Shown one piece after another: positions 1-7,137 of a DNA stretch of 10,734 nucleotides. Each line of letters opens with the position of its first letter. Within the stretch, counting starts at the first letter, position 1. The translations under genes were made by a program, and so were the position numbers. The DNA is from Cephalothrix spiralis (lineage: Eukaryota > Nemertea > Palaeonemertea > Archinemertea > Cephalotrichidae), in assembly GCA_032353305.1 (NCBI GenBank), contig JAUCNG010394701.1, positions 1 to 10,734 on the forward strand, read 5' to 3'. Below the pieces are notes generated by a model. It was given only the letters and a program-made list of their open reading frames with translations, was not told the DNA's origin and did not search any database.

Positions 1-36
1 GGAGCATCAGAAGTTATAAAGCCGCCTCATCATATG
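1..36 (+). CDS. Exon 1 of window: HyuA C-terminal motif (partial)
   Basis: The 12 codons read GASEVIKPPHHM and end at the donor GTATGT (37-42), phase 0. ASEV..PPH is the conserved stretch just before VANAVGAA in HyuA proteins, and that continuation is found at the start of the next exon. The 5' end is cut by the window edge. Confidence 0.82.
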
Positions 37-3000
37 GTATGTTTTAGCTACATTTGGTACTGCTCGTTGCACATTAGATGCTTCAGTTTGCTGCTCTAGC
101 GGTCCAATCTAAATCACAAGAACTCTACATTGTGCCTTACAGCTTACGAGGAAAAATACATCGAAAACCATTCACTACATCTGTCACGGTTGACGGGGAT
201 TTGCCCTCTGATGTATGCTTATTCTGATGTATTAAAAGCACGCAAAGTAAGAAAAAATTTATCTGGCAGTTTTCGAGAAATGCGCATGCGCGGTCGAGTT
301 TTAGGGTTGCGCAAATCGAAAAACATTACAACGGATTCCGGAACAATAGGGGCATGTTTCTATCTGTCTGTAATACAAATATATGACGTAAAATCAGCCG
401 TAACCGAGTATTGATTGGTGTGTTGATAATGACGTCACAGTCGACACACCTATCAATAGCTCGGTAACGACTGATTTTACATCATATAATTGTATTACAG
501 ACAGATAGAAAAATGCCGCTATTGTTCCGGAATCCGCTGTAATGTTTTTCGATTTGCGCATGCGCATTCGTATTTAAAGAAGGTTGAACCTTGTACTTGT
601 ACTCCGTAATTGAAAACCAATGTACTAACATCGCGCCACAGCACATGACTTAACTCTACATGATCCTCCTTTACTGATCTTTTATATCTTGTTCAAGGTT
701 GCAAATGCTGTTGGTGCTGCTCTAAGTAAAGTCAGTGGTTTCTATGATTCTATTTTATCCTATGACAAATTTCCACGAGAAGAAGCTATGAAAGCAGCGA
801 AAGAACTAGCTATGGAGGCTGCCGTTACTGCAGGTATACGTTCGTCCTAATAGTCCGTAAAGCCGGCTGTAAGCCCTTTTTGTAATTAATTGGTTTACAA
901 TTCCGCCGCTCGAAAAATGGAAAGGAAAAACAATTTTCCCGCCGCGGAATCAGCTAAAAACAAAATATATTTTATATTTTTCTTTGCTATGAAATTTACC
1001 GAAAACTAAAAACATTGCTGCCTCTATTTACCTTGCTGATCTGAAGGCCCAGGCTGCCGTTACTCCAGCCGAATTAACAAGGTAAGCGCTAGATCGGGCA
1101 CGCCGCGTGCCGCCCCTTGCATGTCATGGTAGTCTAAATTCTTCCGACGCTTCCCCTCATCCAATACAAGTGTTTCAATATTTTTCAGGGGCTATATCAA
1201 GCACATTAGAAGTTGTTGAAGTTGACGAAACTCCTCTTGGATACATTCCTGGTAATACGGTGCGTGTTCAAGTGAAAGTTGTTGGTGATCTATTTGAAAA
1301 TTACAATACAGCCTCAGTTCTGCGTCAAGATAGTAAGTTTTAACAACTACAGTGTGTCCCAATATTATGGAAAACAGCCTGATGACGTCATATTGTGACT
1401 TTATTTTAATAATTGCAAAAAATATGCATTTGAGAGCATTTCGGGAATTTTGTGTAGCTCAGTTGTTTTAATACAGATTAGCACCAAATTTATTTTATTT
1501 GAAAGAGAAGACCATGATCTATCTAGTAATCACTAGTAACATATGGTCAATTCATAATTAAGTCACAATATGACGTCATTTGACAATCTTTTCCGAAAGT
1601 ATGGTCACTATTTACTATTCTGAGAATATGTCTAAATTCTAAAATCATTGTTTACTTTCGTTATTGTTTTCACGTTTGTGTGTGTTCTTATTTTGACAGT
1701 TATGATGGAAATTGAAAATTATATTTTAGCCACTGGTATGTTTGATTTAATGTGACAATGTATTTTAATGTAGGCTATGTAGGCTATCATATGTAATTTT
1801 TGTCTTTGGTGCGCTTTGCACTTTTGAGGACATAGACATAACATATAAAGACTGGAGACACCTTAAAATGTAAAAACTAAAAGCCAACTACACAATTAGA
1901 CGGAAATTTTTTTTGGGGGGGGGTTTTTTAAAAAAAATCAGAAAAATGTTTTTTTGCCCATGGGGGTATGGCTGATCAATTAAACCCCAAAAAGTGATCA
2001 GCCCCACCCCTGGGTAGGGTTGGGAATAATGTTGTTTTTTTTTAATCCCAAAAAATTCCACGTGGCACAAATTTTGCCCTCGCCAATTTTTCCGTCCAAT
2101 TGTGTGTGTATGTTTGATAATAATAAATGAAGGCGGCCAATCACAGACCAGATTAAATCCTTTCAGTGATACCTATATTTGATATTTGGTATCAAATAGT
2201 TTATATTATCAAATATATATGGCTTTTATATATCAATGTATAGATGTCACTGTTGCTGTTATCAAGGAATATAGTCGCTATTTCGAGTGTAAAACGACTT
2301 ATTCCCGTCGCCTATCTTTGTATGTTTAATCTATGAGTGTACTCTATCAGAAATGCTGAAAGCCTGAAAAAATAAATATCCTCAATAAAGATTATATTAT
2401 CTTTTATTTATTTGTAGGTAATCAGTCTGGGACCTCCGATAAATTAGATAGTATACAAGATGATTATGATGAAGTTGATGAAAATACGCTTCAAAAAGAA
2501 ACAGAAGTATTGGAAAGAAGTTTTAGAGGATGTAAGAACACTATTATAATTCTTTGGTTGTCATCCAAATAATTTATTTTTACGCATAATCAAGAATTGA
2601 TAGAAATTCATAGTAGTCCGTTTTTGCGTTTTAAAAAAAAATATTAAAAACATATGCAAAAAAAGCGCATTCCGATCCGAAACTTAATTCGTATCTAAAT
2701 CGTTGATTTTACAAGATATCCGATACCAAAACCCGAATGCGTTTGGCTCATCTTCAGCGATTTCGTAAAAATGGAATCACGACACCTTCATACGCGAAAC
2801 GAAACTATCAAATCAGGGCGATTGACATTTCGTGATTTTGCTGACATTTTTTGCACCGAAATATATTGTTTTTTGTAGTTTAATATGAGATATTACGAAG
2901 TTTGCCGATTTCCTCTCATAATGATACTTTTAATTTCTTTTGAAAGATTTGCTGTTCGTTAATATTTTAGTCGCCATTTTGTAACCACGTGTTTTCGGAT

Positions 3001-6000
3001 TTCTGGTCATGGATCGGAAGCAATCGGAAAAGGCTGAAATGTCCCGAAACTGATTTAATTAGCGGAATGATTAATTTCCGAAGATGGCTTAAAATCGGAA
3101 AAGTCCGTTGCATATCCCCTGTCATTCTCCTCGCAGAGCTCTTGGATTTTTATTTAGCTACAATATCCAACCGGTTTAGTGATTTAATATACATTCCTGT
3201 TTCAATGACTTGTAGTCAAGTCATTCTGCTCCTTCAGACAGTTGTGTGTTTTACCTTTTCAGTACTGCAGTCTGTGAAATCTGAGGAAGAGTATCTGGAG
3301 CATGATTATGATAGTTCTGGTGCGTGGGTGCTAAATGAACGAGACATTGATTGCATTGCTACAGGAGCGGGTATTCTTGGAGTTGGTGGAGGCGGTAGCC
3401 CATATTTAGCGAGGCTACGAGCTTTAAAAGCATTACGAGATGGAAAGAAAATTAGAGTTATACATCCTGAAAAGTAAGTTTTAGTTTCACGAGTTATCTG
3501 TGATATTTCATTGGTGACACGTGTTCGATGTCAAGGACTCGTGAGCTTTTTGTAAATATATACTTTAAAGCAAAAATTCATGTTGCACAAGAAAAGAGAA
3601 AATTTTTAAAAATTCAAATTGATGGTAAATAAATCAGTGTGCAATATCAGTATTTATCTAATACCGATCAATACCGCCTGAAAGTATTATATGAGACCGA
3701 TTATTGTAAGGGACGTCACCAAATGCAACCAATTTCTGAATTTTCGTGATATATTTATAATTTAGGAGTTAAAATTCTAAACAAATTCCGGTCGCCCCGC
3801 TCGGCTCTCTTTGATAAATATCAAAGAGAGCCGATTTACGCATAATACTCTCAGCTACAACAGTGGCAGAAGCGGGGGCAAGCCCTTCCAATATAAAAGA
3901 TAGAGCCCTGATAATTCTGTTAATTTTTGAACGATTAATATTCTTATCTTCTCAAACTACCACCATTTCAACTTATTGAAATTCGCAAGAAAATGTCAAG
4001 TACCCTAGAGCTTCTCCAGCCAGGTCCTTAGGAACCAACAAACTTGGTGGCCGTGGAATCGCTTGGCTATCATTTCTGCATGGCCTCATATTTCAAGTTT
4101 GGCTGCTGCTTAGCATTTATCAATTTAGTAGTCTTAACCAAGCATTGTTCCATGTTGATGTTTGAATTACAGAATTGGTTCTTGCCCTGAATTTGATGGC
4201 CTCGTTGCTGTGTGCGCTTTTATGGGAGCCCCAACAGTATTGGTTGAAAAACTTGTCTCTGGTACAGAAACGGTTGGTGCTGTTCAACGCGTTAAAGATA
4301 TATTAGACCGCGATTTTGCAGACGATGATATACCTATTAGTGAAAATGGAACAAGGGTAAATATCACAGTTTATTGTTTCAAATTATTGCTGCTAATGCA
4401 TAGCACCCAGCTTTCCTATATTCCTATAAAAATATAGGGTTTCTATAAAAATCCAGGCCTCACAATTCTCCTAAAATTCTATTATTTCTCATAAAATTTG
4501 ATGAAAATGGTTTAAAAAGTGTCAAAAAATTTCTCGCCTCGCTTCGCTTGGTTTAAGATTTATCATTTTAAGTTTATTTGTGCAAAGGCGCAGAACAAAA
4601 ATTAAAAACTTATCATGGTTAGAGTCTCTTAATTAAATATATGCAAAGATTATATTGATTTATTGCAAAGCAAAAATATTTTGTTTGTAGTAAAGGAAAG
4701 TTAGTAGAAAATCAAGTAATGTGAAGGAAAGTTCACTCATATTTTCATAAAATCTCATAAATTGCTAGAAAATCTCATAAAATATTGCTCAAAAATCTCC
4801 GAGAATCTCCTAAAATTAAAAAGAAAATCTCCTAAAATCCTTAAATAGAGATAGCAAAAATGACTGGGATGCCTGTATTATACACACAAAGGTAACAGAA
4901 AATTCTGATAAGAGTATTATATAAACACATAGAGCAGGAATTTATAAATGAAAACGGAATATTGTGTTTTACAATATCAATTTAAGTCAAAACATATTCA
5001 GATCAGGGTTCTTGAATTTGAAAACTCCATGGAATTTTTTTATTTGAATATTATATGTCTCCTTGATAATATTTTCTATGCCGCTCATAAATATTTGATT
5101 TATGAGATGTTAAAAGAATGTTGAATTTCTTGACCCTTTCCATATTATTAATCGGTTTCACTAACTTATAAAATGAAGAAAACACATTTTATAATTTCTT
5201 GAATACTTGAGTTTTTATAAATAGTCATTAAAAATTCTGTAATTTTGTTCCCTAATAATGTTGACTTGAAACTAGAAACTATATTACTCTTAGACCTCTG
5301 AACGAGTTACTGGTGGATATTTAAATTTAACAAGATATATTATACATTTAATTGTAAATACATATTTATGTTCAAAAAGGAAAAGGTTCATATACTATCT
5401 CTCTGTCTCTGATACAAGTCATGATAGTTGACATAGTTAAAACAATTTTATAAAATACTTGAATATAAAACTTTTTTTCGGTAATGAATTTACAAAGATG
5501 ACAGAAATGCGATAATGACCAATAATAAATCTAATGTACAAGAAAATGACAATGGAATGAATAAATATGAAATAAAATATACATAACTTACATTATAAGG
5601 TCTTGCTTATGAAAAAGTGGCACTAAATTTATAAGAAAAATAAATTGCTTGAAAATCTCATAAAATATTGCTAACAATTCTCATAAAATATGAAAATTCT
5701 CATAAAATATGAAGAAGAAAAAGATTTTAAGAGAAATTGGTATGCCAAAAATGAAAAATATTTTAGTGACGCAATCTGTACAGTTATATAAGACATTTTA
5801 AACTTTGAAAATTTATAATTTCAGGAAGTAAAAAAAGAACACTTAGATAAGTTCCCACCGAAAAGGTCAGTGAAAATAGCTGCGCTGATGAGTGCTGAAA
5901 TAGGGGGATTGAACGCCATCGAACCTCTTGTTACTGGTGCTGATCTCGGCATCCCAATCGTTGATTGCGATGGAATGGGAAGAGCTTTTCCTAAACTTGA

Positions 6001-6061
6001 TATGTTCCTCCCATTTATCAAAGGGCTTAATCCAGGTATTGCTGCTTTACATGATGACGCG
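1..6061 (+). CDS. HyuA-type hydantoinase/oxoprolinase fused to DUF917 (S-Me-THD-like) domain; seven internal exons, partial at both ends
   Basis: Joining 1-36, 698-833, 1189-1332, 2418-2531, 3263-3473, 4173-4356 and 5825-6061 gives 354 codons without a stop, and every intron is GT...AG with matching phase. Residues 1-58 carry the HyuA C-terminal signature (KPPHH, then VANAVGAALSKVSG). Residues 58-106 carry the downstream HyuA tail (TLEVVEVDETPLGYIPGNTV, ending VVGDL). Residues 106-164 are an acidic, probably flexible linker. From about residue 165 the DUF917 family begins: WVLNERDID, the glycine-rich GVGGGGSPY, AFMGAPTV, AEIGGLNAIEPL and DCDGMGRAFP. HyuA enzymes are ATP-dependent ring-opening hydantoinases or oxoprolinases; DUF917 is linked to S-methyl-thiohydantoin desulfurase. 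A cytosolic role in cyclic-amide breakdown is inferred. The HyuA nucleotide-binding core lies before base 1. The DUF917 C-terminal part lies after 6061. Domain identity is confident; substrate is unknown. Confidence 0.88.
37..697. other. Intron 1 (661 bp)
   Basis: This GT...AG intron contains the palindromic element at 279-568. The rest is non-coding, with no other gene-like signal on either strand. Confidence 0.8.
279..568. mobile_element. Hairpin MITE with GCGCATGCGC termini
   Basis: Two arms of about 120 bp (309-428 and about 442-560) are near-perfect reverse complements; shared blocks include ATCGAAAAACATTACA, CTATCTGTCTGTAATACA and GTAAAATCAG. The outer ends share AATGCGCATGCGC (279-291 and 556-568 inverted). 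The left arm has about 17 extra bases at 292-308. The short centre holds TGACGTCA (430-437). No transposase is encoded, so it is a non-autonomous element. I could not define a clear target-site duplication, so the superfamily is unknown. Confidence 0.85.
698..833 (+). CDS. Exon 2: HyuA VANAVGAALS segment
   Basis: The exon starts after the acceptor TTGTTCAAG and ends at the donor GTATAC, phase 0 in and phase 1 out. It encodes VANAVGAALSKVSGFYDSIL followed by a charged helix and EAAVTAG. VANAVGAA is the diagnostic HyuA motif, and the helix matches the region before the HyuA C-terminal beta strands. The last codon is a glycine split with exon 3. Confidence 0.88.
834..1188. other. Intron 2 (355 bp) with an exon-like fragment
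   Basis: The intron is mostly AT-rich. It includes an 18-base near copy of the end of exon 2 at 1051-1068, followed by a donor-like GTAAGC at 1082-1087. A GC-richer patch follows at 1085-1130. No further gene is visible. Confidence 0.75.
1189..1332 (+). CDS. Exon 3: HyuA C-terminal tail
   Basis: The acceptor TATTTTTCAG precedes the exon and the donor GTAAGT follows it, phase 1 in and out. It encodes GAISSTLEVVEVDETPLGYI, then PGNTVRVQVKVVGDL and FENYNTASVLRQD. Bacterial HyuA proteins of this subfamily end in the same kind of sequence (VE.PL.Y.PGN, then a strand ending VGDL), so the HyuA domain finishes here. Confidence 0.88.
1350..1608. mobile_element. Tc1/mariner-like MITE with TA target duplication
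   Basis: The left end (CAGTGTGTCCCAATATTATG...) and the right end (reverse complement GTGACCATACTTTCGGAAAA...) form imperfect terminal inverted repeats of about 50 bp. Within them, 1382-1401 and 1560-1579 are exact 20-bp inverted copies containing TGACGTCA. TA lies directly outside both ends (1348-1349, 1609-1610), and the CAGTG start is typical of Tc1/mariner relatives. At about 259 bp it encodes no transposase. The family call is inference. Confidence 0.78.
1890..2105. mobile_element. Third MITE, TA-flanked, with nested palindrome and homopolymers
   Basis: The ends ACACAATTAGACGGAAA (from 1890) and CCGTCCAATTGTGT (2092-2105) are inverted copies. The inner arms also pair: GGTATGGCTGATCA near 1964-1977 against TGATCAGCCCCACC near 1996-2009. 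A run of ten G beside T and A tracts lies at about 1915-1938. TA occurs at both borders (1889-1890 and 2109-2110). No protein is encoded; an open frame on the minus strand here is a by-product. Confidence 0.75.
2418..2531 (+). CDS. Exon 4: acidic interdomain linker
   Basis: The exon lies between the acceptor ATTTATTTGTAG and the donor GTAAGA, phase 1 in and out, and fits the frames of exons 3 and 5. It encodes about 37 residues rich in D, E, S, Q and N (DDYDEVDENT, ETEVLERSF). I recognise no domain. Its place between HyuA and DUF917 and its composition suggest a flexible tether. The call rests on splice phase and the open frame rather than on conservation. Confidence 0.72.
2532..3262. other. 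Intron 4 (731 bp)
   Basis: The intron runs from GTAAGA to CCTTTTCAG. It is rich in CGGAA/TTCCG words (about 2670-3105), suggesting an old repeat whose ends I cannot define. A 9-bp inverted repeat with a 4-base loop (AATGACTTG / CAAGTCATT, 3204-3225) lies about 40 bases before the acceptor. No gene is recognised. Confidence 0.7.
3263..3473 (+). CDS. Exon 5: start of DUF917 domain with glycine-rich motif
   Basis: The acceptor TACCTTTTCAG gives the two bases needed to complete the codon left by exon 4, and the donor GTAAGT ends the exon, phase 1 in and 2 out. After an acidic lead (SEEEYLEHDYD) it encodes WVLNERDIDCIATGAGILG, then VGGGGSPY and ALKALRDGKKIRVIHPE. This is the N-terminal signature of DUF917/S-Me-THD proteins (W.L...D...IA.GA..LG.GGGG.PY). 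A closer downstream acceptor (CTGCAG at 3265-3270) would break the phase. Confidence 0.9.
3474..4172. other. Intron 5 (699 bp)
   Basis: The intron runs from GTAAGT to AATTACAG. It contains the 34-bp palindrome at 3801-3834 and a less AT-rich stretch at about 4005-4110 that is not open in any frame long enough to be a convincing exon. Otherwise it looks non-coding. Confidence 0.75.
3801..3834. repeat. Near-perfect 34-bp palindrome
   Basis: TCGGCTCTCTTTGATA is followed by a two-base AA centre and the exact inverted copy TATCAAAGAGAGCCGA. The arms are 16 of 16 matched. It would form a very stable hairpin in the pre-mRNA or a cruciform in DNA. It could be the core of a foldback element or a structured RNA; no longer flanking arms are visible. 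Confidence 0.85.
4173..4356 (+). CDS. Exon 6: DUF917, AFMGAPTV segment
   Basis: The exon follows the acceptor TTGAATTACAG and ends at the donor GTAAAT, phase 2 in and 0 out. It encodes IGSCPEFDGLVAVCAFMGAP, then TVLVEKLVSGTETV and VQRVKDILDRDFADDDIPIS. AFMGAPTV..EKL.SG is a conserved DUF917 element. The acidic tail after VKDILDRD seems longer than in bacterial members and may be a lineage-specific loop. Confidence 0.9.
4454..4875 (+). mobile_element. Dispersed repeat copy A, possible hAT-like MITE
   Basis: The left end is CAGGCCTCACAATTCTCCTA; the right end reads GACTGGGATGCCTG, so the termini are rough inverted copies (CAGGC.TC..A). The body has many TCTCCTAAAAT and TCTCATAAAAT words around a GC-richer core (CGCCTCGCTTCGCT, 4535-4548) and the block ATGGTTAGAGTCTCTTA. 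The same order appears in copy B. The hAT assignment rests only on the ends; no 8-bp target duplication is clear. Confidence 0.65.
5636..5745 (+). repeat. Partial copy C of the same dispersed repeat
   Basis: AAATTGCTTGAAAATCTCAT and the following AAAATATTGCT match the right half of copy A (near 4760-4790). Two 18-base units AATTCTCATAAAATATGA follow in tandem with a 19-base period. The right border near GGTATGCC resembles the GGATGCCTG end of copy A. The left half is missing. Confidence 0.55.
5825..6061 (+). CDS. Exon 7: DUF917 core, EIGGLNAIEPL and DCDGMGRAFP
   Basis: The exon is bounded by the acceptor TATAATTTCAG and the donor GTAAGT, phase 0 in and out (79 codons). After a lysine-rich lead it encodes VKIAALMSAEIGGLNAIEPL, TGADLGIPIVDCDGMGRAFP and KLDMFLPFIKGLNPGIAALH. 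These are the best conserved DUF917 motifs (E.GG.N, D.DGMGRA.P). The family normally continues well beyond this point, so at least one further exon is needed. Direct copies of one repeat family lie on both sides. Confidence 0.92.
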
Positions 6062-6107
6062 GTAAGTAAATAAATTATTCCACATTCCTCCCAAAATCTC
6101 CTAATAT

Positions 6108-6479
6108 GACCATTTCTCCTAAAATTCTATTATTTCTCCTAAAATCTCCTAAAATTCTATAATTTCTCATAAAAGTTCATGAAAATGGTGTAAACAAGAG
6201 AGAACAAATTTTCTAAATTTCGCCTCGCTTCGCTCGGCATAACTATTATCATTTTAGGTTTATTTATGCATAGGCGCGTGCCAAAAATTAAAAATTATAA
6301 TGGTTAGAGTCTCTTATTGACGTATATGCATAGATTGTTATTTTAAGGAGAAAATACTTGTTTTTAGCACTCCTATTATCATCATAGTTTGATGGAAAAT
6401 CTCATAAACAACATTGCTCAAAAAACTCCTAAAATAAAAAACAAATCTCCTAAAATTCTCAAAATTCCTATGAGGCCTG
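6108..6479 (+). mobile_element. Dispersed repeat copy B, just downstream of exon 7
   Basis: Copy B shares with copy A the blocks TCTCCTAAAATTCTATTATT, CGCCTCGCTTCGCT (6221-6234), ATGGTTAGAGTCTCTTA and the CTCCTAAAAT tail, in the same orientation and order. It ends TGAGGCCTG (6471-6479), the inverted copy of the CAGGCCTCA start of copy A, which supports these as element ends. The left terminus is degraded. It lies less than 50 bases from the exon 7 donor. Confidence 0.65.
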
Positions 6480-6548
6480 TCATTCTCATTTACCTAAAAG
6501 TTCACAACAAATATTGTATAACATCTAAACATGGTTCTAGGAAAAATT

Positions 6549-6632
6549 TCCCCGGGACAATTCGTCCCTGGAAAATTTGCCACGGGCAATTAGCCCCAAG
6601 GGACAATTTGCCACAGAAAAACTATTTTTGCC
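6549..6632. repeat. Degenerate 14-20 bp minisatellite (CCCGGGACAATT type)
   Basis: Successive imperfect units can be read as TCCCCGGGACAATTCGT, CCCTGGAAAATTTGCC, ACGGGCAATTAGCC, CCAAGGGACAATTTGCC and ACAGAAAAACTATTTTTGCC. Each joins a C/G-rich half to an AATTTG half. No coding role is apparent. Confidence 0.65.
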
Positions 6633-6779
6633 AGAATATCAAAATCTTATTCCTTTATTTTTTGTAAATTTGAATTTACATATATATTCTATTTGTCGTT
6701 TTGATTAAGCATTCATATAAGACAAGAGTTTTTGATAACGAGAATTTAAACAAAAAAGTCATCATCGGCAGAATGTCTC

Positions 6780-6793
6780 GGGGGGGGGGGGGG
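6780..6793 (+). repeat. Run of 14 G
   Basis: An uninterrupted poly-G follows TGTCTC. Such runs are unusual in AT-rich DNA, may form G-quadruplex structures, and are also prone to sequencing error in length. Confidence 0.9.
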
Positions 6794-7047
6794 TGATAAG
6801 TCCCCAAATCGAGGCCCGATATATAAGCATGGGCCGTGTCTTAAGCGTAACCACAGATATGTTAATAATCTGTGGTATGTCACTGGTATCACACACCCTT
6901 AGAACGCTAGTAGTAAGTATCGTATATCATCGTAATGATTGGATAGCCAAGATTCACGGAACCATGAAGTATTTTGATGACGCGCTCTATCACTGGCCTG
7001 TACCGCAGCCAACATTTCAGGAGAGAGAAAACCGTACTATATGAACA

Positions 7048-7053
7048 TTTATT
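7048..7053 (-). terminator. Candidate poly(A) signal AATAAA for the minus-strand gene
   Basis: TTTATT on the plus strand reads AATAAA on the minus strand, 85 bases after the stop codon. Position and sequence suit a polyadenylation signal, but AATAAA is frequent by chance in such AT-rich DNA. Confidence 0.35.
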
Positions 7054-7137
7054 AGATATCACGTGACAATGTTTTAGCCAATAGCAGTAGAGAACATCAT
7101 AGTCATGTTGAATAAATATATAAATGTGAAACTGGTA

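Larger units (their letters stand above)
1333..2417. other. Intron 3 (1085 bp)
   Basis: The intron begins GTAAGT and ends TTTGTAG. It contains two TA-flanked inverted-repeat elements (1350-1608 and 1890-2105) separated by AT-rich sequence. A short hairpin (TTTGATA-TTTGG-TATCAAA) lies near 2178. I see no other coding sequence. Confidence 0.8.
4357..5824. other. Intron 6 (1468 bp), repeat-rich
   Basis: The intron runs from GTAAAT to AATTTCAG. It holds repeat copy A (4454-4875) and the partial copy C (about 5636-5745). Between them, about 4880-5630, is very AT-rich sequence with no gene I can support. Confidence 0.8.
6062..7047. other. Downstream intron or 3' flank, no recognised exon
   Basis: This stretch starts with the exon 7 donor GTAAGT. 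It contains repeat copy B, a minisatellite (6549-6632), a G14 run (6780-6793) and a 9-bp hairpin ACCACAGAT / ATCTGTGGT (6850-6876). An open frame at 6793-7044 shows no family motif. No DUF917 continuation was found. Confidence 0.6.

Noticed and set aside
130-414. Plus-strand open frame of 94 codons in intron 1
   Set aside because: It runs through the left arm of the hairpin MITE, lacks any motif and lies inside a well-supported intron.
1888-2070. Minus-strand open frame of 60 codons
   Set aside because: It lies entirely inside the third MITE and is made of homopolymer translations (FF, KK, PPPKK).
2989-3262. Upstream extension of the exon 5 frame
   Set aside because: It is open by chance into the intron. 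The acceptor TTTTCAG at 3256-3262 and the required phase place the exon start at 3263, and the upstream residues match no family.
5821-6021. Minus-strand open frame opposite exon 7
   Set aside because: It is a shadow of the conserved DUF917 exon on the plus strand.
6389-6667. Plus-strand open frame of 92 codons
   Set aside because: It is formed from repeat copy B and the minisatellite, with no family motif.
6793-7044. Plus-strand open frame of 83 codons after the G14 run
   Set aside because: No recognised motif, no good acceptor at its start, and it depends on the exact G-run length. Only its last seven codons were kept, as a speculative alternative end.
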